From NCBI GenBank assembly GCA_016198545.1, contig JACQIJ010000223.1, positions 1 to 12,787 on the forward strand: a stretch of 12,787 nucleotides of DNA, given 5' to 3'. A program made the translations under genes and the position numbers. This DNA is from Pseudomonadota bacterium (GTDB lineage: Bacteria > Pseudomonadota > Alphaproteobacteria > Micavibrionales > Micavibrionaceae). A model generated the notes under the pieces. It was not told where the DNA came from. It saw only the letters and a list, made by a program, of their open reading frames with translations, and ran no database searches. Of this stretch, positions 1 to 7,543 are shown in pieces; positions within the stretch are counted from its first letter, which is position 1, and each line of letters begins with the position of its first letter.

Positions 1-2289
1 ACCGACCCTGACCGCGAAGGGGAAGCGATTTCGTGGCATGTGAAGGAATTGCTGAAAGATGCGCATCTGACCGAGGGGCGCAATGTCAAGCGCGTGACGT
101 TCAACGAGATCACGAAGAAGGCCGTCAAGGAAGCCTTTGAGAACGCGCGCGATCTGGATACGCGGCTGATCGAATCCTATATGGCGCGGCGGGCGCTGGA
201 TTACCTCGTTGGCTTTAATATCTCGCCCGTTCTGTGGCGCAAGCTTCCCGGTTCGCGCAGCGCGGGCCGCGTGCAAAGCGTCGCGCTGCGGCTGATCTGC
301 GAGCGTGAGGCGGAAATCGAGAAATTCAATCCGCAGGAATACTGGAGCATCTTTGCGAAGCTGCACACGCCGGACGGCGCGCCGTTTATCGCCCGGCTGA
401 TGACTCTTTCCGGCAACAAGCTCGATAAAATGGATATCAAGAGCGCGTCGGAAGCTAAACATGCAGCCGACCGTATCCGCAACAAGGCGCTGTCCGTCCA
501 GAAAATCGAAAAGAAACAGGTGCGGCGCAACCCGTACCCGCCGTTCATCACATCGTCGTTGCAGATCGAATCTTCGCGCAAGCTGGGCATGGGCGCGGCG
601 CAGACGATGCGCACCGCGCAGCGGCTCTACGAAGGGATCGACATCGGCGGGGAAACGGTCGGCTTGATCACTTATATGAGGACGGACGGCGTCACGTTGT
701 CCGATGATGCTGTTTCTCAGACGCGCAGCGAGATCAAGCGCAAGTTCGGCGACAAATACCTGCCCGATTCGCCTCGGGTTTATAAATCGAAAGCGAAGAA
801 CGCGCAGGAAGCGCACGAAGCGATCCGCCCCACGGATTTATCGCGCCACCCCGATGACGTGAAGCGTTATCTGGATGAGCAGCAAGCCGCGCTGTATGAG
901 CTGATCTGGAAGCGCACGATGGCCTGCCAGATGGAAAGCGCTGTTCTTGATCAGGTCAGCGCGGATATATCGGATGGCACGGACGATATCGTTCTCCGCG
1001 CCACCGGCTCCGTCGTCGCGTTTGACGGTTTCCTGACCCTTTATCAGGAATTCGAGGAGGATAAGGCCGAAGACAGCGACGAAGGAGATAAAGACCGCCG
1101 TCTGCCGCCGCTTGCGCAGGGCGACAGGACAAAGCTGATCGATATTGACCAGAACCAGCATTTCACCCAGCCGCCGCCGCGCTATTCGGAAGCGTCGCTG
1201 GTGAAGAAGATGGAAGACCTTGGCATTGGCCGCCCATCTACCTATGCCTCCATCATCCAGGTGCTGCAGGATCGCAAATACGTGAAGTTGGACAAGAAGC
1301 GTTTCATTCCCGAAGACCGGGGCCGCCTCGTGACCAGTTTCCTGATGAAATTCTTTACCAAGTACGTTGATTACGATTTCACGGCCAATCTGGAAGAGGA
1401 ACTGGACGCCATAGCCGAAGGGCATGTGGCGTGGAAGGAGGCTCTGCGTCTTTTCTGGACCGATTTTTCCAGGGCGGTTGCGGGCACGAAAGAGTTGCGC
1501 CTGACCGAAGTTATCGACCACCTGAACGAGGAATTGGGCGTCCATTTCTTTCCGCCTCGCGCCGATGGCGGCGAACCGCGCAAATGCCCGGCCTGCAACG
1601 AAGGCGATCTTTCATTGAAGCTTGGCAAGTTTGGTGCGTTCGTCGGCTGCTCCCGCTATCCCGACTGCCGCTTTACGCGGCCTCTTATCGTGGAGGAGGG
1701 CGAGGACGAGGAAACCGCGAAACTTGCCAACGAACCGAAGATTCTCGGCAACGACCCCGTGACGGGTCGCGAGGTCAGCCTGCGCAAGGGGCCGTACGGG
1801 CCTTATGTGCAGATAGACGCGCCGCCGGCATCCGAAGCGCCGCCGGATCCGGAGGAAGAGAAAGCGCCCGCCGAAGACGGTAAGAAAAAGAAAAAAGGGA
1901 AAAAGAAGAAACCCTCCGCGCCGAAGCCGAAACGGCAGGGATTGCCCAAGGGCATGAGCGCAGCCGACGTAACGCTGGAAAAGGCGCTGGAGCTTCTGGC
2001 CCTGCCGCGCGAAGTCGGTCTTCATCCCCAGACGGGCAAGATGATAAAGGCAGGCATCGGGCGTTTCGGGCCGTTCCTGTTTCATGACGGGGTCTATTCA
2101 TCCATACCGAAGGATGACGATCTGATGACGATTGGAATTAATCGCGCCGTCGTGGTCATTGCCGAGGCCGCTGAAAGACGCGCGAAGCGCGAAGCCAAGC
2201 GCGGCGGGAAATCCGCTGCTCCTCCGGCAAAGGAAAAGCCGGAAAAGAAGAGGGCGGCCGAAAAAAATAAAAAAGAATCGGCGGACTAA
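1..2289 (+). CDS. topA: DNA topoisomerase I (type IA), 5'-truncated by window edge
   Basis: Type IA topoisomerase that relaxes negatively supercoiled DNA by cutting and passing one strand. The reading frame is open from base 1, so the gene starts upstream; 762 codons including the stop are present. The first codons read TDPDREGEAI, the acidic DxDxE metal-binding motif of the TOPRIM domain, so about 100-110 residues are missing by comparison with E. coli TopA. The catalytic tyrosine is in GLITYMRTDG (window codon 225, bases 673-675). The family block PPRYSEASLVKKMEDLGIGRPSTYASI-like region follows near codon 390. One four-cysteine zinc ribbon is present (Cys529, 532, 550, 556), then C-terminal repeat modules typical of alphaproteobacterial TopA (RKGPYGPYVQ; GRFGPFLFHDG), with a lysine-rich linker between them (KKKKKGKKKK) and a second lysine-rich tail. 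The basic stretches probably bind DNA (inference). The stop overlaps that of the convergent gene on the other strand, and no terminator is visible between them. Confidence 0.97.
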   Translation, partial: TDPDREGEAISWHVKELLKDAHLTEGRNVKRVTFNEITKKAVKEAFENARDLDTRLIESYMARRALDYLVGFNISPVLWRKLPGSRSAGRVQSVALRLICEREAEIEKFNPQEYWSIFAKLHTPDGAPFIARLMTLSGNKLDKMDIKSASEAKHAADRIRNKALSVQKIEKKQVRRNPYPPFITSSLQIESSRKLGMGAAQTMRTAQRLYEGIDIGGETVGLITYMRTDGVTLSDDAVSQTRSEIKRKFGDKYLPDSPRVYKSKAKNAQEAHEAIRPTDLSRHPDDVKRYLDEQQAALYELIWKRTMACQMESAVLDQVSADISDGTDDIVLRATGSVVAFDGFLTLYQEFEEDKAEDSDEGDKDRRLPPLAQGDRTKLIDIDQNQHFTQPPPRYSEASLVKKMEDLGIGRPSTYASIIQVLQDRKYVKLDKKRFIPEDRGRLVTSFLMKFFTKYVDYDFTANLEEELDAIAEGHVAWKEALRLFWTDFSRAVAGTKELRLTEVIDHLNEELGVHFFPPRADGGEPRKCPACNEGDLSLKLGKFGAFVGCSRYPDCRFTRPLIVEEGEDEETAKLANEPKILGNDPVTGREVSLRKGPYGPYVQIDAPPASEAPPDPEEEKAPAEDGKKKKKGKKKKPSAPKPKRQGLPKGMSAADVTLEKALELLALPREVGLHPQTGKMIKAGIGRFGPFLFHDGVYSSIPKDDDLMTIGINRAVVVIAEAAERRAKREAKRGGKSAAPPAKEKPEKKRAAEKNKKESAD

Positions 2290-4178
2290 TTCACTTCCGC
2301 CTGCGCTCGTTCGCACGTACCGTTGGGCAAGACGTTGTAAAGCGACATCTGCGTATCCCACATCACAATGTCATCGAAATTCGCCGCTGTTCCGGGGGCC
2401 GATACGCGCCTGCGCTGCACGAAGATGCGATCGTTGTTATCCGCGTTTTCCTGCTCGTCCGTGCCGGCGCCGCCCAGGGGCGTTTGCGTTGCCGTGCCGA
2501 CGACGAAGGATCCCGCGCCGTTTGCGCCGTGACTGACCAGCGTGTAGGCGGGTGCTTGCGCGCTCAGGGGATCGGGCGTTCCCAGATTGCCCGTATCGGC
2601 GGGGCCGTATCCCGTATTGCCCCTGGGGGCTATATAGCTGTTTCCAGATTCATTCCGAACGATCAGATCGTTATCCAGCGCATTCGGGACGGGGAAATCG
2701 ATGCCTGTAAGCTGGCTTGATACGAAGTCGGAATGGTAACGGACTTCCTTCATTGCCACGTTTGCCGGATCGATTCCCATGGCCGTAAGCTGCGCCGCGA
2801 AATTGTCAACCCCGATTGGAAACGACCCTACGCCGTTGGTCACGGCAGCCGTGGAAAGGGCCGCCTCGAAATGCCACAGATTGCTGGAAACATCCGGCCA
2901 CCATGTTCCGTTGGGATCGACCATACCGACGCACGGCGCAGGAGGGCTGGGATTTGTGATGACGTTACCTGTCGTTTTGTCCACGAGAACTGTGGAGTAG
3001 CGGAATTTTCCTTTCGGGTCCTCTCCTTCCAGATCGGCGAGATTGACCGTCATGTTCCTTATGCCGTCACCCGCGATGTTCATGTACAGCGTCATGCCCG
3101 TCATTTTTGAAACCCACTTGTCCCCGACGCCGTCGCCATCCGTATCGCCCCAATAAAAACTGCTTTGCGTCAGCCCTCCTTTTGCCCCGTGCTGCGCCGG
3201 GCTCCAGGCAAGATTCAGCCCGCCGGGGGATCTTGCCACGTAGCCGGCGCAGTTACCGTTTCCGCCATACGGGTCCGTTCTGCTCGGCGATCCTCCCCAA
3301 GCGCCCATCTGGAAGGTAATGTCTTCCGGAACGCTCGGATTGTCCCAGGTCCAGCTGTTGGGGTAGGGGCCGCCGCAGCTAAAGGTTCCCAGAGGATTGC
3401 CGCTTGTGCACGGCGCTTCCTTGGCGAAATCCTGCGTGGTCATGTAGCTGTAAGTGGGTATCGTGCTGGAGCAGCAAAACTGCGCCTTGTAATTATTTTT
3501 GTTCAGGGTATGCGCGAAATTCACGCCGCTGACGATCGTGGTTTTGAAGTTGTAAGTCGTGCCGTTATGCCCCCTATGCGAACCGGCGTCCGGCTGCACC
3601 CATGTCCCATTTTCGCGGCATGTGCCATGAACGAAGCTGCGGGCTATGGCGTCTCTGTTGGCGGGTGAATTGACATTGTACGGGGCCGGATTTTCAGCCA
3701 CGTCCGTTTTCAGAGGCATGGGAAGAGATTGCGGAGGAACCGCGCTGTTATAATGGCTTGCCGGTATGACTCCGGGAACCACGAGCGTCTGCCGCGTGAA
3801 ACCGGGGCTGACCGAGTAGGTGAAATAATTGCCCCATGAATCGCGGACGTCGAATTCCGTCAGGCCCAGCGTGCGAAAGGGCACGATGCCGATTTGCGCG
3901 GCGGGCGTTGCGTCGCAGCTTGCCTTTTCATCGCCGAAAGCCGCCGCCGCCGGGTTCACGGACGGGTCGGCCGGACAGGGGATGCGGTAATTGCGGTGGC
4001 TGTATGCGGCCAGCGCTTTCTGAACGCGCTCCATCTTCGTTTCCGTGCGCAGGTCGCCGTAAAATTCCTTCGTTTCACCCTGACGGACGGTTGCCGCCAT
4101 GAACAAGGCAATGGCTATGAAAAAAACCGGTACGATCACCAGAACCGATCCGCGCTCACTGCGTTTAAATAGTGTCAT
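2286..4178 (-). CDS. Large prepilin-like (pseudopilin-like) protein with long central insertion
   Basis: 630-residue protein of unknown precise role. The N-terminus has a short basic leader (MTLFKRSERG) and one hydrophobic helix (about residues 11-30), as in type IV prepilins and TadE-like proteins, but lacks the Glu at mature position 5. The next stretch resembles the prepilin-like family that carries a PCPAD motif (67-71), then IGIVPFRTLGL (96-106) and DSWGNYFTYSV (113-123). The C-terminal part has the matching second half: TLVSHGANGAGS (546-557), DEQENADNND (574-583) and FDDIVMW (601-607). About 400 residues lie between, Cys-, Gly- and aromatic-rich, including DTDGDGVGD (345-353), which resembles a calcium-binding loop. 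I do not recognise this insert. Start choice: ATG at 4178 has AAGGA six bases or so upstream and fits the leader; an in-frame upstream start at 4250 would add 24 residues but lies upstream of a likely -10 box. It is probably exported and exposed to the periplasm or surface (inference). No pilus assembly genes are nearby. Confidence 0.8.
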   Translation of the reverse strand: MTLFKRSERGSVLVIVPVFFIAIALFMAATVRQGETKEFYGDLRTETKMERVQKALAAYSHRNYRIPCPADPSVNPAAAAFGDEKASCDATPAAQIGIVPFRTLGLTEFDVRDSWGNYFTYSVSPGFTRQTLVVPGVIPASHYNSAVPPQSLPMPLKTDVAENPAPYNVNSPANRDAIARSFVHGTCRENGTWVQPDAGSHRGHNGTTYNFKTTIVSGVNFAHTLNKNNYKAQFCCSSTIPTYSYMTTQDFAKEAPCTSGNPLGTFSCGGPYPNSWTWDNPSVPEDITFQMGAWGGSPSRTDPYGGNGNCAGYVARSPGGLNLAWSPAQHGAKGGLTQSSFYWGDTDGDGVGDKWVSKMTGMTLYMNIAGDGIRNMTVNLADLEGEDPKGKFRYSTVLVDKTTGNVITNPSPPAPCVGMVDPNGTWWPDVSSNLWHFEAALSTAAVTNGVGSFPIGVDNFAAQLTAMGIDPANVAMKEVRYHSDFVSSQLTGIDFPVPNALDNDLIVRNESGNSYIAPRGNTGYGPADTGNLGTPDPLSAQAPAYTLVSHGANGAGSFVVGTATQTPLGGAGTDEQENADNNDRIFVQRRRVSAPGTAANFDDIVMWDTQMSLYNVLPNGTCERAQAEVN

Positions 4179-4410
4179 GTCTAATCCTTTTTTATTTAAA
4201 ATCAGTATGTTGCCAAGTATAGCCGGGGCGCAAAATATCCCTATAATCATATTTTATCAGAATTTACCTTAATATTTTTTAAAATTTCGATAAAATTTTA
4301 GACAAATTGCAGACACATAATCAGGACTGAATTCCTTATAAAAAGGGGTTTTGCAGATGCGCAGACGGCGCGCTATCCTGCGCAGATACGGAACAAGGAG
4401 AACCCGCACC
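4179..4410. promoter_or_regulatory. AT-rich divergent intergenic region
   Basis: This 232-base gap between the minus-strand prepilin-like gene and plus-strand dgt is far more AT-rich than its surroundings, especially 4230-4345. It must hold the promoters for both directions. I see no clear -35/-10 pair for dgt; TATAAA at 4338-4343 and CATAAT at 4316-4321 are candidate -10 elements without a good -35. The last 60 bases could instead encode an Arg-rich extension of Dgt from TTG 4351 or ATG 4357. An 8-base direct repeat TGCGCAGA occurs twice close to dgt. No RNA gene or convincing terminator is visible. Confidence 0.6.
4204..4244 (-). promoter_or_regulatory. Possible sigma70-type promoter for the prepilin-like gene
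   Basis: On the minus strand TATACT (4221 down to 4216) is a good -10 match, but its -35 region is weak (ATAGGG at 17-base spacing). An overlapping alternative is TTGCGC (4233 down to 4228) with CATACT 18 bases further on (4209 down to 4204). Either gives a leader of roughly 20-30 bases ending in the AAGGA ribosome site before ATG 4178. This supports that start over the upstream one at 4250. Eye-based call only. Confidence 0.3.
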
Positions 4411-5622
4411 ATGTCAAAACCGGTCCCGGACCAACGCAGCTATAATTACTGCGCCTTGCCACTGGCGGAGTACGCCTGCCGCCCGGATCGCAGTCTGGGG
4501 CGGCTGTATAACGAGCCGGAAAGCCGTTACCGCACCTGTTTCCAGCGCGACCATGACCGCATCATTCATTCTGCGGCGTTTCGCCGCCTGAAATACAAGA
4601 CGCAGGTGTTTGTCTATCATACCGGCGATCATTACCGCACGCGCCTGACGCATACGCTGGAGGTGGCGCAGGTTGCGCGAACGCTCGCTCGCGCGCTGAT
4701 GGTGAACGAAGACCTCGCCGAATCCGTGGCGTTGGCGCACGATCTGGGCCATACGCCGTTTGCCCACATGGGAGAGGAGGCATTGGATGAATGCATGAAG
4801 GATGTCGGCGGCTACGATCACAATGATCAGTCGTTGCGCGTGCTGACGAAGCTGGAACGCAAGTACCCTGGATGGGACGGGCTGAATCTGACGTGGGAAA
4901 CGTTGGAAGGCGTGGTCAAGCACAACGGTCCCTATGAAGGGGAAATCACGGATACGCTGAAAGCCGTGCAGACAAAAACGGATCTGCGCCTGAATACCTA
5001 TGCATCTGTGGAAGCGCAGGTCGCGGCGCTGGCCGACGACATCGCCTATAACAGCCACGATGTCGAGGATGGCCTGCATGCGAAGCTGTTCACGCTGAAG
5101 GACATCGAAAGCGTGCCGCTGCTGGGACGGATGAAAAAGAATTGTCTCTCCCTGCATCCCGGCATTAATGACGAGCTTTTGACGCACGCCATCATCCGCG
5201 AACTGATGGGCGCTATGGTGGGCGATGTTCTTGATGAAACGAAGCGGCGTTTGGACGGCTTGAGTGTGGGCGGCCCTGATGACATACGCGGCGCGAAACG
5301 CGCAATGGTTGCTTTCTCCGATCCTATGCTGAAGAAGGTAAACGATTTACGCGCTTTCCTGCGCGACCGCATGTATCACCATTACAGCGTCAACCGCATG
5401 CGCCAGAAAGTAGGCCGCATCGTGAAGGATTTATATGGCGTGTTCATGGACGATTACCGCACGCTGCCCGATGACTGGCAGAAAAGGGTTGAAGGCGCAG
5501 GCGGCTCCGGCGAGAAAAAATACCACGCGCGCGTGGTGGCGGATTATATCGCCGGCATGACCGACCGCTTCGCCGTGCGGGAACATGAGCGCCTGTTCGA
5601 GGTTTACTGGGATATACGGTGA
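4411..5622 (+). CDS. dgt: Deoxyguanosinetriphosphate triphosphohydrolase-like protein (HD domain)
   Basis: HD-superfamily hydrolase that removes triphosphate from dGTP or other dNTPs to give the nucleoside, controlling nucleotide pools; cytoplasmic. Protein of 403 residues from ATG 4411, near the usual length for the alphaproteobacterial Dgt-like group. Metal ligands of the HD fold are visible: His81 in RLTHTLEV, His110-Asp111 in ALAHDLGHTPFAHMGEE, and an Asp in ALADDIAYNSHDVED (209-219). The upstream block RDRIIHSAAFRRLKYKTQVF-like sequence (residues 47-67) is the family's substrate-side signature. Start choice: AAGGAG at 4395-4400 lies 10 bases before ATG 4411, and the protein then begins with a usual-looking N-terminus; TTG 4351 and ATG 4357 are in frame but would add an Arg-rich stretch. 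It is the first gene of the long plus-strand train; the SPOR gene follows after 54 bases. Substrate preference cannot be read from sequence. Confidence 0.94.
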   Translation: MSKPVPDQRSYNYCALPLAEYACRPDRSLGRLYNEPESRYRTCFQRDHDRIIHSAAFRRLKYKTQVFVYHTGDHYRTRLTHTLEVAQVARTLARALMVNEDLAESVALAHDLGHTPFAHMGEEALDECMKDVGGYDHNDQSLRVLTKLERKYPGWDGLNLTWETLEGVVKHNGPYEGEITDTLKAVQTKTDLRLNTYASVEAQVAALADDIAYNSHDVEDGLHAKLFTLKDIESVPLLGRMKKNCLSLHPGINDELLTHAIIRELMGAMVGDVLDETKRRLDGLSVGGPDDIRGAKRAMVAFSDPMLKKVNDLRAFLRDRMYHHYSVNRMRQKVGRIVKDLYGVFMDDYRTLPDDWQKRVEGAGGSGEKKYHARVVADYIAGMTDRFAVREHERLFEVYWDIR

Positions 5623-5676
5623 ATAACTTGCATGCCGATCTTGTAATGACACGCAATTTTTCATAGGGTTTTCGAT

Positions 5677-6549
5677 ATGCCTTACAAGGATGAATTCGAT
5701 GATGACCCGCAATATGCGGGAGTTGTAACCGGTATTCTGGGCGCGTTGGATATACGCGCGCGGATCGGTGCGCGCGGACCGTTTTTTGCTGCTGTCATGC
5801 TTTTAGCCGCTATCGGCGTAATGGTTTCCGTATTGTGGTACAGCTATCCGCGCGCATCCGCCCGCAACGAACTTGAAAACACGCCTGTCGTCCGCGCCGA
5901 TGCCGGGCCTTACAGAATTGCGCCGGACGATCCGGGCGGCATGGAGATTCCCTACAGGGAAAGCACGGTTTTCGATACGTTGCGCCGCACAGAGGGCGGT
6001 AAAAACGCGCCCTCCCGTATCGAAAATCTTTTGCCTGAATCAGAAAAGCCTTTGGACAGGGACGAGCTTTTTGCAGGTCTGAAAACCGATATAAAACCGG
6101 TTGAAACGGCTGAGGTTTCTACGTTCAGGCCTGACAGGGAAAGAGTTGTCACGGATATGCCAGTCGAATCAGGCGCTGCCGCCGCTCCCCAGACTCTCGC
6201 GAAGGCTGCTGTTCCACCGCCTGCAGCCAAGCCCGACGCAAAAGAGGCGGAAATTGCTGCAAAAACGGAACCGGCGGCCGGAACGCCGAAACAGAAAACC
6301 GGCGATTACTTTGTGCAGCTGGGCAGCCTCAAGTCGCGCGCTGATGCGGAAAGACTGTGGGGTAATATGAAAAAAATCTTCCCGGCGCAGCTGGGCAACC
6401 TCGAATTGCGCATACAGGAAGCGGATTTAGGTACAAAGGGGACTTATTACCGGACGCAGGCCGGCCCTCTGGAGCAGGCCGGCGCACAGTCTGTCTGCAA
6501 GGCGGTGGAGGCAAAAAAGCCGGGGGGCTGCCTTGTTGTCAAACGTTGA
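5677..6549 (+). CDS. Inner-membrane SPOR-domain protein
   Basis: Protein of 290 residues with the layout of bitopic SPOR proteins: an acidic cytoplasmic N-terminus (about 1-34), one transmembrane helix (about 35-56), a long low-complexity Ala/Pro/Glu/Lys periplasmic linker, and a C-terminal SPOR domain (about 209-290) starting GDYFVQLGSLKSRADAERLW and ending GGCLVVKR. SPOR domains bind glycan strands stripped of stem peptides at the division septum, so a role in cell division or peptidoglycan handling is likely. The position directly before nagZ is the usual alphaproteobacterial one. The start ATG 5677 has only a weak AGGG upstream. The 54-base gap after dgt has no convincing promoter or terminator, so it may be co-transcribed with dgt. 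Its end overlaps nagZ by 17 bases. Two Cys (near the SPOR end) could form a disulfide, as in some SPOR domains. Confidence 0.88.
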   Translation: MPYKDEFDDDPQYAGVVTGILGALDIRARIGARGPFFAAVMLLAAIGVMVSVLWYSYPRASARNELENTPVVRADAGPYRIAPDDPGGMEIPYRESTVFDTLRRTEGGKNAPSRIENLLPESEKPLDRDELFAGLKTDIKPVETAEVSTFRPDRERVVTDMPVESGAAAAPQTLAKAAVPPPAAKPDAKEAEIAAKTEPAAGTPKQKTGDYFVQLGSLKSRADAERLWGNMKKIFPAQLGNLELRIQEADLGTKGTYYRTQAGPLEQAGAQSVCKAVEAKKPGGCLVVKR

Positions 6550-7543
6550 TTCTGACGCCGCTCCGCTGGCGGCGATTTTTGGGCTGGCGGGAGCGGTTCT
6601 TGCCGATGGTGAAAAGGCTTTTTTCAGCCGCGTGAACCCCCTGGGGTTCATTCTTTTTGCGCGGAACTGCGAAAACCCGCAGCAGCTGCGCGTCCTGACG
6701 GATTCCCTGCGCGACTGCATGGGGCGCGTTGTCCCTATTCTGATCGACCAGGAAGGCGGCAGGGTGCAGCGTCTGCGCCCGCCGCACTGGAGTGATTATC
6801 CGCCGGCGCAGCATTTCGGCGATCTGTTTTTGCGCGATTTCGCAAGGGGCCGCGAGGAAACCGGAAAATCATTTTTGCGAATGGCCGTGGAACTGAACGC
6901 AGCCGGAATCAATGTCGACTGCACGCCCGTTCTGGATGTGCGGTTTCCTGAAACGCATGAAGCGATCGGTAACCGCGCTTTTTCGTCGGATCCCGAAATG
7001 ATCGCCGCGCTGGGGGCTATTGTCTGCCAGAGCCTTCTTGTCGGGGGCGTCGTGCCGGTTATCAAGCACATGCCGGGCCTAGGCCGGGCGGATATGGATA
7101 CCCATAAGGATTTGCCTGTGGTCGCTGCGGATATTGAGGATCTTGAACTTTACGATTTCCTTCCTTTCCAGAAACTGTTGATCCGTGCGTTTTCCGAGGC
7201 TGTCTGGGGCATGGTAGGGCATGCCATATACAAGGCTGTGGATGAAAGGGCGCCTGCCTCGTGCTCCCGCAAGGTTATCGATGGCATAATAAGAAATTAC
7301 ATGGGATTCAGCGGGCTGTTGCTCAGCGACGATTTGTCTATGGAAGCGCTGGCCCGGTATGGCGGTCCGGATGCCCGGGCCGAGAAGGTTTTGCGGGCCG
7401 GATGCGATATTGCCCTGCACTGCAGCGGAAAACTGGAGGAAATGGAGGCCGTCGCCGCCCGTATCGGAAAGATGACAAATGAAGCCGTAATGCGCTATAA
7501 CCGTTCGGCCTCATGGGTAAGACGGAATTTTAGGAATGGCTGA
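6533..7543 (+). CDS. nagZ: Beta-N-acetylhexosaminidase (GH3, NagZ), TTG start
   Basis: Cytoplasmic glycoside hydrolase family 3 enzyme that removes GlcNAc from 1,6-anhydromuropeptides during peptidoglycan recycling. It has 336 residues, normal for single-domain NagZ. Family motifs are present: NPLGFILFARN (35-45), PILIDQEGGRVQRL (68-81), the DTH dyad of the catalytic loop (189-191) and SDDLSM (265-270) with the nucleophile Asp. Odd point: the KHxPGHG motif reads KHMPGLG (178-184), with Leu for the second His. The start appears to be TTG at 6533 or the next codon TTG 6536; there is a G-run about six bases upstream, no ATG or GTG fits, and this N-terminus has the length expected before the conserved AAIFGL region. 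It overlaps the SPOR gene by 17 bases and scpA by 8, which suggests translational coupling. Confidence 0.93.
   Translation: MLSNVDSDAAPLAAIFGLAGAVLADGEKAFFSRVNPLGFILFARNCENPQQLRVLTDSLRDCMGRVVPILIDQEGGRVQRLRPPHWSDYPPAQHFGDLFLRDFARGREETGKSFLRMAVELNAAGINVDCTPVLDVRFPETHEAIGNRAFSSDPEMIAALGAIVCQSLLVGGVVPVIKHMPGLGRADMDTHKDLPVVAADIEDLELYDFLPFQKLLIRAFSEAVWGMVGHAIYKAVDERAPASCSRKVIDGIIRNYMGFSGLLLSDDLSMEALARYGGPDARAEKVLRAGCDIALHCSGKLEEMEAVAARIGKMTNEAVMRYNRSASWVRRNFRNG

Noticed and set aside
838..1545. Long minus-strand open frame inside topA
   Set aside because: It is antisense to strongly conserved TopA sequence, has no ribosome site and encodes no recognisable protein.
1880..1915. A-rich tract in topA as a phase-variable repeat
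   Set aside because: The tract is an irregular mix of AAG and AAA lysine codons, not a uniform run or perfect short repeat, and the frame is intact.
4179..4410. Small RNA, riboswitch or origin in the AT-rich gap
   Set aside because: No conserved riboswitch core, DnaA-box cluster or repeat array could be recognised; AT-richness alone is ordinary for a divergent promoter region.
4414..5187. 257-residue minus-strand open frame inside dgt
   Set aside because: It is a shadow of the conserved HD-domain coding strand; the product is Arg/His/Gln-rich and unfamiliar.
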